Shown: one piece after another, positions 12,924-23,639 of the stretch
How the letters are laid out: every line of letters starts with the position of its first letter
How positions within the stretch are numbered: position 1 is the first letter of the stretch
DNA from: Eledone cirrhosa
Lineage: Eukaryota > Mollusca > Cephalopoda > Octopoda > Eledonidae
NCBI GenBank assembly: GCA_964016885.1
Contig: OZ024743.1
Span: 15,055,709 to 15,119,708 of the forward strand
Direction: 5' to 3'
DNA length: 64,000 nucleotides
Made by a program: the position numbers and the translations under genes
Notes under the pieces: model-generated
The model's database searches: none
What the model was told of the DNA's origin: nothing
The model's input: only the letters and a program-made list of their open reading frames with translations

Positions 12924-13260
12924 AGAAGGAAAACTCTGATATAACACCTGCAACCCTGATGGTATCCAATGATGTTGACTTGTTCTTCTTTTTGGTAAAT
13001 ATCATCTTGGTTAAGAGAGTGGGACTGGTTTTGTGCAGTGCCTTTGCTCACTATAAAAGCTTCACGGCACAGGCATTGCTTTATATCTGGAGATCTCTCT
13101 ACACTTGTCTTCACATGGTACCCTGGGCCCAGCACTATGTGTCAATAATTGTCACAAGTGTAGTGTTTGTACCAGAGCTTTCAAGTCACTGGCTGGACTA
13201 AAAAGTCACACTCGTTCAGCGCATCGGTAGGGCTTCTCCTACATGTCGAAAACGAGTTGG
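12890..13260 (+). repeat. (TA)n followed by an unclassified repeat
   Basis: A (TA)n run at 12893-12920 is followed by the block shared with 11708-11740. The rest to 13260 is more GC-rich than the surroundings, with no recognised domain. Confidence 0.45.
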
Positions 13261-13315
13261 CAGCCACCATATATATAGTTATATATAGAAACGGCTTCTA
13301 CAGGACTAGAACTGT

Positions 13316-13365
13316 CTCATTCGGAAGAAATCATCAGGAAGCCCCGATGATTTCTCCCGAATGAA
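13316..13365. repeat. Short inverted repeat
   Basis: CTCATTCGGAAGAAATCATC (13316-13335) pairs imperfectly with 13346-13365. The arms are about 21-23 bp around a loop of a few bases. It sits in an unassigned stretch between microsatellites. Confidence 0.55.
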
Positions 13366-13498
13366 ACACTTTTATTCCCGTAGACGCCTTTTCTATCTGC
13401 TTTGTATTGAGTACATTACTTGCTGTAGTTACCGCCTCTGGAACCCGGGATAAACTTATATATATATATATATACACACCCACACACACACATATATG

Positions 13499-13801
13499 GT
13501 GCGCCTGGCCGACTGAACTCACTCGATATGCAAAATAGGCTGCTCAGCCGTTAATTTTCATAAGGAAAGTATATACGTTCGAACGTTCAACCATCTGGCA
13601 GAAGGGTATACGGAGCTGACGATAGATAACAAGCTTGAAACTAGTACATCGTTCCTGTGTCAGTGTTGAACAAAAAGGTGACGTAGTTGCCTTAACACCG
13701 TACGGCATAAATCAGGCTTTCCGTTTGTTTACAAACGAACAAAGCGGGCGTTATAATAAATGTCCGCTAAACTGATACGTACATATATATATGTGTGCCT
13801 G

Positions 13802-13839
<38 letters not shown>

Positions 13840-13962
13840 TGCTACTGTACGTCTGTATACACATATGTATGTACGTATACATACATACTTACATTTAAGT
13901 AAGTGCCGTATTAAGAGTGAGAAATGAAATTTCGTTTCATTCTATTCCAACTTATCGTTTTC
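13499..13962 (+). repeat. 464-bp tandem repeat, unit 1
   Basis: The unit begins GGTGCGCCTGGCCGACTGA and ends with a block reading GAAATGAAATTTCGTTTCAT followed by TCTATTCCAACTTATCG. An internal (TA)n run makes its length variable. Unit 2 follows at 13963 with the same head, so the period is 464 bp. A third copy in reverse orientation lies at about 58200-58535, and a piece of the end occurs inverted at 55726-55830. No protein is encoded. It may be a PLE pseudo-LTR or a retrozyme-like element; this is inference. Confidence 0.85.
13610..13652 (+). ncRNA. Degenerate hammerhead-like core in 464-bp repeat, unit 1
   Basis: CTGACGA at 13616-13622 and GAAA at 13637-13640 are the expected core boxes, with C at the variable position 7. 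Possible cleavage follows GTA at 13644-13646. Helix I (ACGGAG with CATCGT) has one mismatch and helix II is weak, with a U-U at its base. This is weaker than the motifs at 21.5, 27.9 and 50.5 kb. Confidence 0.35.
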
Positions 13963-14263
13963 GGTGCGCCTGGCCGACTGATCTCACTCGATATGCAAAT
14001 TAGGCTGCTCAGCCGTTAATTTTCATAAGGAAAGTATATACTTTCGAACGTTCAACCATCTGGCAGAAGGGTATACGGTGCTGACGATAGCTAACAAGCT
14101 TGAAACTAGTACATCGTTCCTGTGTCAGTGTTGAACAAAAAGGTGACGTGGTTGCCTTAACACCGTACGGCATAAATCAGGCTGTCCGTTTGTTTACAAA
14201 CGAACAAAGCGGGCGTTATAAATACTGTCCGCTAAACTGTTACCTACATATATATATGTATGC

Positions 14264-14322
<59 letters not shown>

Positions 14323-14440
14323 TGCTACTGTACGTCTGTATACATATATGTATGTACGTATACATACATACTTACATTTAAGTAAGTGCCGTCTAAGAGT
14401 GAGAAATGAAATTTCGTTTCATTCTATTCCAACTTATATA
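13963..14440 (+). repeat. 464-bp tandem repeat, unit 2
   Basis: This is nearly identical to unit 1 apart from a longer internal (TA)n run (14265-14318). The head-to-tail junction at 13963 keeps the sequence CTTATCGTTTTC before the next GGTGCGCC. The same junction is seen in the copy near 58490. Confidence 0.85.
14075..14117 (+). ncRNA. Candidate hammerhead-like ribozyme in 464-bp repeat, unit 2
   Basis: Helix I pairs ACGGTG (14075-14080) with CATCGT (14112-14117): six pairs with one G-U. The core has CTGACGA at 14081-14087 and GAAA at 14102-14105. Helix II pairs AGCT with AGCT around AACA, but with a U-U where the conserved G-C normally sits. Cleavage would follow GTA at 14109-14111. Helix III would be only A-U and C-G around two bases, although ACTAGT is self-complementary and could pair between two copies. 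Activity is unproven. Confidence 0.42.
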
Positions 14441-16170
14441 TATATATATACATATATATGTATGTGTGTATATATGTATATATGTGTGTGTGTATGAAAT
14501 TATATATATATATATATATGTTATTGTTATTTATGGTTTTCTTTCGCCTATACAGAAACATATTCAAATGGATTATCTGCCTTTCTTCCTCACTAAATCT
14601 ATGTATGTGCGTAATTATCGAAACATTGTGATTGCTCCGCATGAGAAACGAAACCACACAAGTATCAGTATTTCATGTTTGAGGAAGCAAGTGATAGTCT
14701 ACTCCCTGTAATAAAATTTAGAACTTGTGTACGCTACCCCAATAATCCATGCTCTGATTTGCGACGGTGTGCAATGGGTGATAGAAATCAATGACATAGA
14801 AGAGCAAATTACACATCACATGTTTCTGCGATTGGAACGCCTTTTTGTAAATATCTGTAGCCGTTAAGCTAACGAACAGCAAAAATCAGAGCAGGATAGA
14901 AAAATATTAAAAGTACCACAGGTTCAATGAAGATTAACACTCTGCCATTTATATTCACCTAAACATATAATTGGATTTTATTATTCCGTTTATTGTTAAG
15001 TGTCAAGTGTTCCAGTTGTTTCGATCAACGAAAACTCTGCTTAGTTTTCCGCAGTGAATGTGACAAATCTGAACCTTAGAATTACAGGCACAACTTATTT
15101 TTGCCAGCTGAATGGTCTGGAGCAAGATGAAATATATGTCTTGCTCAAGGAAAAAACGAGCAGCCTGGAATTATACATACGACTTTAAGAGCGTGAGATG
15201 AATATCCAAACAACTCGGTTGTACGCATTTACAAATATATGAAACCACATATATAACCAGCAACAGAAATGCACGCTATCAGAGGTCCATTAAACTAAAT
15301 AAGCTAATCTGATCTATGACAAATTTTGTTTTTAAGTCATAAGCTTTTCAAAAATCAGTATTCTCACCTAGCAGACCTATTAGGGTTGGCATATAATTCA
15401 AGGGGGAGTTGACCATACAACGTGGTGCATTTGTTTATATGATACCATTAGCGCCAATAACAACATGTTCTAACATTCTTAACATTAAATAGTTCATCAA
15501 AATGATAGTGATAATCATCTCAAATGAAAGAAATGATTTTCAAAAGAAATTTAAAGAGTACAAATGGCCTTTGTTTCTCCCTCATTTTACACTTATGAAA
15601 ACAAATCTATTCGTGCCTTCGGGAATCAAATAGTAATTTACAGATATTGTAAACAAACAATAGTATTTGTATGTATGAGATTACAAGCACGTTTATATAA
15701 ATACACATTAATATAACTGAATTCATCTCATTTTTAAAAGACAGAATAATATATAAATACATACAAACATAAAAAAACTTTAGGCGAGTGCACGCATATA
15801 TGATAATACGCTGGGGCTTATAAGAAATGATAAAATGATAAAATGATAAAAGAATGATTCAATATCATTTTTTGAATATGCTTAAAAATTATGTAAGAAA
15901 TATTGATAGAAAGGCAAGCTAATACAAAGGAATGCGCGCTCACGTTTACACACATATTTAGATAATTCACAAAATGCGTTTCCTTCTAGCTATGCCGGCA
16001 AGCTATTTAATATACCACGCTAAATTTAGCGGGACTCATGGTCAGTGTAATAACGCATTCGATAGTTAGCCAATTGATACGTTGTTCGATTCTGCATAGC
16101 GGCTGCTGGCCACTCCGATTTTCTAAGCTTCTATTCATAGCGATCGACAATTATGACAGTTAGTTTCCGA
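14441..16170. other. Unassigned DNA
   Basis: After TA/TG-rich runs to about 14520 this is unique-looking AT-rich sequence with no recognised domain, RNA or repeat. Confidence 0.5.
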
Positions 16171-17560
16171 AAATTTGAGAAATCACGTTTGCATGTGCGA
16201 ATATGTGTGTGTACGTATGGCTTTGCTTCTACGAGTGTGTGTATCAGTGATCGTGGTAATTCTTGTTGACGTATGCGTAATGCACCTGAAGATGCATCTG
16301 AGTATTTCCATGTGGTTCAGCGATGGTGTATGTGTGCTGATGTGCACATGGATGGTACAAAACTGTGGTGTGCAGTGTATAGAGTAGAGGATACGGGGTG
16401 GTGTATTCAGACGAATTATACAAAGCGCATGGCGTGGAGCTGAAGGGGACCCTAAAAAGTATGTTGGGTCCGAAGTGGATGGTAATGTCGCTGTGGAAGC
16501 TGCATATATGTCATTGGAATCGGTAGAAGGAGTGGGCTCCAGGGAAGAAGTTAGGCATGGAAGGGTACTTTAGACAACACAGTTTGGAAGGTTGCGTACA
16601 GTTAAAACAGGGAAGATGTGGAAGATGGACCGATCTGACAGGAGGAGGCAGAAGAAACAGATGATTATCTCTAGAGGGTTGGTAGTTGTGGGCAAATGGT
16701 AGCCGGTCGGTGGTTGTTGTGGTGTAAGGACAGATGCGCGGTCGACTCCAATGGCACGTGTGGTGGAGGGTTGGATCAGGCAGAGTTGCATCCATGGTGA
16801 GTGAATGTCTGGCCTCATAATAGTGAGTTCGACAAGGGAAGGAGTGTTTTGGGTGTGGACTGGGTGAGAAGTGGTGAAGTCAAATTTGGGGTGAAAGTCG
16901 GTCGGCCAGAAGACGGTGAAGGTGATGGATGTGTGATGGGATTGTCGTTGAAAATGGAGATGTCCAAGATGTGGACGTACCTGGTGGAAATAGAAATGAA
17001 GTCATATGTGAGGTAGGAGCAGCAGAAAGAGAGGAAATAATTAAAATGTTACTAGGTGAGTGATGTGGACCCGATATACTGGTCATTACAATGTCCGTAA
17101 AGCTGGAGGATAGCGAGGGTGTACTGGGTAAAGATTTCAGCATCAACATAACCAACGAATGTAGCTGAGGACAATACTTGTACACACATCCAAGTCCGTC
17201 CTCTCTTAGTAAATATTACTTGAAACGGAGGAAGAGTTGATGGTGAGGACCAGCTGGAGAAAGGTTTCAGGAAGTATTAGAGGGCCAGGTAACCATTGGT
17301 TTGGAAGAAAGTGGTATAGAGTGACATATATTCTTGAATATATTCGAATGTTATACAAAATTTCTGAGTGTTTTGGTGTGGAAAGGGTTTATCACTTGGT
17401 AAATCTTACTCGAAAAGGAGAAATGTTGAAGGTGTGGACCTTTCTGAATAAAAGTGTTTATCATTTATCAGAGTCACAGAAGAATGTCTGTATTTGTTAC
17501 TTTACCGGTTTATATATGAATGTATGTAACTTTATATGCACATTTATACAATAACGACTG
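16171..17560. other. G/T-rich unassigned region with ORFs on both strands
   Basis: The region has higher GC than its neighbours, and its plus strand is rich in GTG/TGG. Minus-strand frames of about 100 residues are rich in Pro, Ser, Thr and His with no recognised motif. The two-strand openness is best explained by composition. No gene is proposed. Confidence 0.45.
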
Positions 17561-17589
17561 ATTTTTTTGTTTACAGACTTGCACACAAA

Positions 17590-17729
<140 letters not shown>

Positions 17730-18719
17730 ACACGATGAAGTAGAAGTCAGTAGATTAAATGTTGCTTTACAGTTAATTACCATTTAGCAAAGTCGTCAGA
17801 ATATAATTAAAATTCTTTTCACCCCCCTCAGTGACGAAATCGATGTGAAATATTATCGAGAAACAGATTAAATGCATATTTATCGGTGAGTGTCGGTAAG
17901 GACTATATTGCAGACTATCATTATTCCAGCTGTATAATGTATAGTCTGCGTGGAATAGCGTGTTGCATTCCCATCTAATATAACAATTGGATTGAGAAAC
18001 TCTAGTATGAGAGTCAAGTATGTTATCAAAGCGAACCGTCAATAAAGACCAAGTAGAATTGATTGAATATTGAACTAGGAAAAATATTAGTTGTGAAGAG
18101 GGACCAATAAACTTGATACAATAATATAGCAATTCCTAATATTAATTTTGTGAAACGAGAAATATTTAATTAAACAGTCTGCTAGTATTTATATGTTGTT
18201 TATTTCATGAACATCAAAAGCCGATAAAACCCAAATTTCACGCGCATAGTTTTGGTATTAAATCTATAAGGAAACATATTAATGATATCACACTGATCAT
18301 GTAACTTACCCCATTAAACGGACATTTTTTAATAAATAATCATCATGCACTCTAACAGTAAAATGTAAATTCATTAGGAAGTTTAAAATTAGAAAAGAAA
18401 GCCTGTAAGCATTTTCCTCATATCTTACATAGAACAAAATAACTGTGCCCAAATTTCTCCAAGTGGATAGCTATAGCTGCGTGCAAAATTTCACATGACA
18501 AACAAAGCTTAAAACCCCGGAAAACTACACCTGTCCCTCAATATGGAAGGCGTTTACTCATTACCACGACACTTAAAATAACCATTTGTAGATACATCCT
18601 GCAATTCTTAAATGTGAAGCTCATTTCTTCCGCCTCCAATGCTGTAACTGATTTGTTTGTACATACCTTAGTATTCCGATATCAAATTTGTTTAATCGTA
18701 CTTTCGACAATTATTCAAA
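17730..18719. other. Unassigned AT-rich DNA
   Basis: No recognised gene or repeat. A 119-codon minus-strand ORF (17773-18132) has no visible domain and ordinary AT-rich composition. Confidence 0.5.
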
Positions 18720-18852
18720 CTTAATGTTTCAATAAGCAACGCCGCCATCACCACACTGCATGATTTGAATGAAACACCCTGTAAAACACACAGGGTGTTT
18801 GATTCAAATCATGCAGTGTGGTGAGTGCGGCGTTGCTTATTGAAACAATAAG
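18720..18852. repeat. Fold-back element, ~60-bp arms
   Basis: Left arm from 18720 to about 18780 and right arm from about 18790 to 18852 are near-perfect complements around a loop of about 10 bases. The tip carries CACCCTGT/ACAGGGTG. It is compact, noncoding and hairpin-like, compatible with a MITE remnant; no family was assigned. Confidence 0.8.
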
Positions 18853-19540
18853 TTAGTAAATCACCTTGACAAAGGCATTATTTATCCACTTGGATCTCTT
18901 TACTCTGTAGCCTCAAGTGGCTTTCCTAGAGTCTGTTCCAGTGGAGTGCTATGCTTCCCAGTCACTCATAAGTCGTTTCCGGCCTTGATAACATTTGAGA
19001 AATTTCAACACCAGAAAATATTTTGACCATCCTTGGCATACGAAACTGTTATGAAAATTCTCCGCCTAACGATTTTCTGACTTTATAATTCGACTCCCTT
19101 TATAGTTCTATCAAATCAGGTTATTATCGGCTGTTTTAATGGAATAGTTTCTCTCTTAAAAAAGGCGTGTACCTCTGTTCGGATTTGTTCCATGCTGTGT
19201 TCATCTTGTAAATTACAGTCTTACATGTCCTTCTATCTAATCACGCCCACACCCTTCATTCATATCTAAACATCTTCACTGAAAGTTTTTTATGTAACGT
19301 GGCAACGTGATGTAAAATCTGCACCTACTACATTAAACCTCTTGTGCAAAGATGTTTAGGTTTTTATTTATCGACAGCAGCAAATTATTCTATATTTAAT
19401 TTAACTTTATAAGTATGTATACAATTGTAATCATTTAGTGGTCGGTGTGATTCTCGAGTGCATGTGCCCATGGAGGCTGTCTAATAGGCTGGGCAATAGC
19501 AGCGGCCCTGAGAAAGAAGACGACAACGACGACGACGACG
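18853..19540. other. Unassigned DNA
   Basis: No recognised gene or structured element. A GC-richer block at about 19440-19520 precedes a GAC/GAA array. Confidence 0.5.
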
Positions 19541-19683
19541 ACGAAGAAGAAGAAGAAGAAGAAGAAGAAGAAGAAGAAGAAGAAGAAGAAGAAGAAGAAG
19601 AAGAAGAAGAAGAAGAAGAAGAAGAAGAAGAAGAAGAAGAAGAAGAAGAAGAAGAAGAAGAAGAAGAAGAAGAAGAAGAAGAA
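19519..19683. repeat. (GAC)n/(GAA)n trinucleotide array
   Basis: Several GAC triplets are followed by about 46 GAA triplets. The apparent poly-Glu, poly-Ser, poly-Leu and poly-Phe ORFs are artefacts of this array. Confidence 0.97.
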
Positions 19684-20510
19684 TGACAACAACAAAAACG
19701 GTAACAAAAGATGAATATGAACATGGAGTATGAGAGAGTGTCGAGTAAGAAATCATAATGGGGAAGCATTATAGAATGAATACGTTAAACAAAGAGAACT
19801 GCTCTTAAAGTTGTAAAGTAGTTTATTGTTGTTTAAGTGAAGAGGTTTCAGAATAGAATATAAAGATGAGGAGATGATAAGGAGAGAAAGAGGAAACAAA
19901 GACATGAACAGAGTGATAAAGCAACTGCGAAGCACAAACAAGTAAAACATATATATGAAAAAGAATGTAAAACTTAAAACAGGATAAGAAAGCAAGATCA
20001 ATTCATTAAAAGGAGATGATACAAGAGCTGTGTTCCTAAATGAAGCGGCAAATTAGTACAGTTTCTTTTTATTGGCAATATACAATCATGTGCAAAGGAG
20101 AAAGTGAAGAGGGTAGGATGGAGTGGATATTGATAAATGGACTATAGAAACATATAGATAGAGAGAGAGAAGCTAGAGAGGGAGAGTAAAGAAAGGAAAG
20201 TGAGATGTGGGAAACATGTATGAAAGAGGGGGAGACTTATTTGCTGAGGAAAATCAGATGTAGAAGAGATAGAAGAAACAAAGACAGATATTTTGAAGGA
20301 GAAATAAAGCAATATTAGAGAGAGAAATAAATAGCAGAGGAGGTGGGGATGATCAAAATAGCGGGGCTGGTGTGTATAGAGTGAGAAATCGATACATTGA
20401 TTAGGGCTGGAGATAAATCTCAAAACACTACAGAAACCACACAACAATCGGCCGCAATATATATATTCATAAACATACCGTGTATTGCCAGTTATAAAGA
20501 ATACACAATA
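19684..20510. other. Purine-rich unassigned DNA
   Basis: The plus strand is rich in A and G (for example GAGAGAGAGA near 20160). No recognised gene. Confidence 0.5.
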
Positions 20511-20790
<280 letters not shown>

Positions 20791-20895
20791 ATATGTATAA
20801 CGAGAGAGAATAATAACTGATATTAATTATTATAAGCGCGGCAGTAAACAATGATAATAATGATAATAATGATGATAGCAACAGCTGCAGTAACA

Positions 20896-20915
20896 ACAAC
20901 AGTAGTAGCAGTAGC

Positions 20916-20946
<31 letters not shown>

Positions 20947-20954
20947 ATGGTGGC

Positions 20955-21021
<67 letters not shown>

Positions 21022-21029
21022 ATGGTAGC

Positions 21030-21088
<59 letters not shown>

Positions 21089-21113
21089 AAGCAGTAGTAT
21101 TAGTAGTAGTATA
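20896..21113. repeat. (GTA)n trinucleotide array
   Basis: GTA/TAG repeats are interrupted by AATGGTGGCA-type spacers. Poly-Val and poly-Thr ORFs over it are artefacts. Confidence 0.97.
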
Positions 21114-21264
21114 GATCATGGCGGTGAGGATAATAGAGGTGGTGATGATGGTAAAGATGGTCATGATGCTATGGGGGTGAAATTGAAATAAACAAATTGC
21201 AGAGATAGAATATAAAAATGAAGCCGTATTCAATTCTGTAGCCTGAAACCGATATATCCTAAAT

Positions 21265-21266
21265 AA

Positions 21267-21329
<63 letters not shown>

Positions 21330-21357
21330 TATATATTGATATATATATATATATATA
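21265..21357. repeat. (TA)n microsatellite
   Basis: A TA array with AAAT and TTGA interruptions lies left of the ribozyme palindrome at 21488-21672. Confidence 0.95.
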
Positions 21358-21512
21358 AGTATATATTTTGAGTATATGTTGGTTGTATAACAACACCTCA
21401 GTATGCAGATTGGAGCACTCGGCGATGTGCGCAGGTTGGTTTGGTTACTCCGGACTAATGTAAAATAAAATAAAAAAATAAGTAAAATGTTTAAAATTTG
21501 GCTTCGTTTATT

Positions 21513-21568
21513 ACTGCTATATATATTTCGGTGACAGCCATCTTTGGCTGTGACCTCTTCAGGCAATC
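21513..21568 (-). ncRNA. Hammerhead ribozyme motif (type I), minus strand
   Basis: On the minus strand CTGAAGA (21562-21556) is followed by helix II (21555-21530), GAAA (21529-21526), the 8-base cap TATATATA (21525-21518) and a helix I 3' strand GCAGTAAT. Position 7 of the core, the only variable one, is A. Helix II is 10 bp with a C-C mismatch at the fourth pair and loop AAAGAT. Helix I has about five pairs. The predicted cleavage follows ATA at 21518. The short helix III is typical of PLE-associated hammerheads. Confidence 0.75.
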
Positions 21569-21586
21569 CGAATTAGTGTGGTAGAG

Positions 21587-21642
21587 ACTGCCTGAAGAGG
21601 TCACAGCCAAAGATGGCTGTCACCGAAATATATATAGCAGCA
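21587..21642 (+). ncRNA. Hammerhead ribozyme motif (type I), plus strand
   Basis: CTGAAGA at 21592-21598, helix II at 21599-21624, GAAA at 21625-21628 and the 8-base cap TATATATA at 21629-21636 precede the helix I 3' strand GCAGC. ACTGC pairs with GCAG. Helix II is GGTCACAGCC with GGCTGTCACC, paired except for a C-C at the fourth position. This is the mirror copy of the minus-strand motif at 21513-21568. Confidence 0.75.
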
Positions 21643-21699
21643 ATTAAACAAAGCCAAATTTTAAACATTTGATTTATTTATTTTATTTTATTTTATTTT

Positions 21700-21700
21700 A

Positions 21701-21771
<71 letters not shown>
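21700..21771. repeat. (TA)n microsatellite
   Basis: A TA run directly right of the ribozyme palindrome. Confidence 0.95.
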
Positions 21772-21776
<5 letters not shown>

Positions 21777-22309
21777 GTCGAATATATAGGTCGAATAAAA
21801 AAATATATATATACCAACATAGTATTAACCGAAAGTAGTTTACAAAACTACAAATGTTATATTGGTCAAATCTCAATTTGCCGATGTTATTGGAGAAATT
21901 GGGTCAACCACAACCCTATACACACGCAAGTAAATTCAGTTCAATTTTCTGCTATACGTGTATCGATTGAATTGTAAATAGTGTATGTTTTGGAATATAC
22001 ACATCCGTGTCGTCTAAAAAAGTGTGTGTTTTGGTATATACACATCCAAGTGAAGGGCAAGTAGTCAATTCATATCGACCTCAGTATGTGCCGTTGAGAA
22101 TCTGATTCCCCAAATCTGTGCGTGCAAGAAACCGCCATGTAGGCCATCAAGGGGCTCTCTGTGGGGTTGGGTATTTGAGTTAAGGTGTCAGTATGTGCGT
22201 TTTCCCGTCATATGGGCCCTTGGGCTTTTAAGATAGGTGTTTGTGTGGCGGAGGTGTGTTACCCAACACAGAAATAAAATAAAATAAAATAAAAAAGAAT
22301 AGGAAAATC

Positions 22310-22800
22310 CCGAGGATGTGTGTAATCCCATTAATGGTGTGTAAGTAATATTGTCCAATCAGTAACCGTGAGCACTCCATGGTTAGATGATCACGGATCA
22401 AAACCTAGTGTAGTATTCAATTGATAGAATCGTGACACGTCATAACTATGGGAACTCCGTGTCTAAAGAAACCAGGTACTATATGTAGAGTAAAGAGCGT
22501 AATTGGTCTTAACTGAGTGTGTAATACGTCTAACTATTTACTAACCGAGAGAACTCAATGGTTAGGGTATTCTAAAGTAATGGTGAATGCGCGTAATCGG
22601 TCTTACCTGAGTGTGTAATCATTCTAACTATTTACTAACTAGGTATTTTAAAGTTGTGGTAAATGTGCATTCAGCTGTGAGAACTCTGTGGAAACAAACC
22701 GCCGAGTACCGTTTGTACGCGAACGATCTTAGCTCTCTACTACCTGAGTGTGTGATTGTCTATTTTTTGCTAATTGAGAAAACTCTATGGCTAAGTTAAA
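22310..22800. repeat. Degenerate tandem repeat with ~110-bp period
   Basis: Recurrent blocks are a GAGAACTC-type block with ATGGTTA, TAATCGGTCTTA or variants, CTGAGTGTGTAAT and TCTAACTATTTACTAAC. About four diverged units can be traced. No coding content was recognised. Confidence 0.6.
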
Positions 22801-22814
22801 AAGCAGAAGTTAGT

Positions 22815-23535
22815 TGTAGGTTAGTTTCCAAAAATCCTGCGGAAGGTTTTCGAGATTCTATATTGGCAGTTGCTGAAAATATCCGCTCTTCTATTGATTA
22901 ATAGGTGGCCGCCTCTAATAATATTAAAGCTTTCAGCTATACATAAATTACAGACGCCCGTGCCGCCGTTATAAGGCTGGGCTGAGCAAATTATGGACCA
23001 AGATAAGGAGTGCTCTATATTCTGTTGTTTAAGCTTCCAGACTAATTCAGAAAGCGCCGTGCTATTTTTTTTATCTAATCTATTAAAGGTATGGCGGTGA
23101 TTATACCATCTATCCTTAAATTCAGTGGCAGTTGCCTCAACATACCTGAAGTTTCTATCTGAAGTTGAGACCTTACAGTCGTAGCCTATGTTTTTGGTGA
23201 GGCATTTCCCAGCCATGGAGCAAGTGGCGGTGTTCCTGCAATTACATTTTCTGTTATCGACCTGAGTAGTTCCAGAGGAACCACGGTACCTTTGATGTCT
23301 GGTGTCAGTTCTTGTCTGCTCTATGGGTAAGTTCCCAGGTGTGGAGGTGACCCGATTCGCGTATGAGTCCGTTCATCCATAGAGCTGCCATTAGTTCTGC
23401 CATGTCTCATCCCGCCTTGGGCTGTGCTAAGTCTACTATAATTCATCTTAGCTATATTCTGAGCTATGTTACTGGTTGTGGAGTAGGACAGCTTGATGGT
23501 ATTCCTATTGAATATTTTATAGTATCTCTCTCTCT
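22815..23535 (-). pseudogene. PLE lineage B fragment B2: linker and GIY-YIG endonuclease
   Basis: Reading leftward, NRNTIKLSYSTTSN near 23500 matches the linker of B1. It is followed by KCNCRNTATC, GKCLTKN, GYDCKV and RYVEATATEF, then ALSELVWKLKQQN, VCNLCIAESFNII and INRRADIF. The YVG of the nuclease reads YVE, and RT is absent, so this is an isolated C-terminal fragment. It is interrupted between about 23300 and 23400 and bounded at the upstream end by a (TA)n array. No activity is expected. Confidence 0.8.
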
Positions 23536-23539
23536 CTTT

Positions 23540-23543
<4 letters not shown>

Positions 23544-23632
<89 letters not shown>
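23544..23632. repeat. (TA)n microsatellite
   Basis: A TA array adjoining PLE fragment B2. Confidence 0.95.
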
Positions 23633-23634
<2 letters not shown>

Positions 23635-23639
23635 TATGT

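Larger units (their letters stand above)
21488..21672. repeat. Palindrome carrying two inverted hammerhead motifs
   Basis: ATGTTTAAAATTTGGCTT at the left end pairs with AAGCCAAATTTTAAACAT at the right end. The arms are about 75-80 bp around a centre of about 25-30 bases near 21563-21590. Each arm contains a complete hammerhead core. (TA)n arrays flank it on both sides. This fits inverted pseudo-LTR ends. Confidence 0.85.

Noticed and set aside
13316..13365. CATCAGG and CCGAATGA near 13.3 kb as a hammerhead
   Set aside because: The second box reads GAAT, not GAAA; a simple inverted repeat explains it.
16511..17185. Pro/Ser/His-rich minus-strand ORFs as a gene
   Set aside because: No domain, and open frames on both strands follow from composition.
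19438..19769. Poly-Glu, poly-Ser, poly-Leu and poly-Phe ORFs
   Set aside because: They are frames of one GAA array.
20823..21566. 247-codon Thr-rich ORF
   Set aside because: It is composed of GTA/TAG and TA repeats and crosses noncoding ribozyme DNA.
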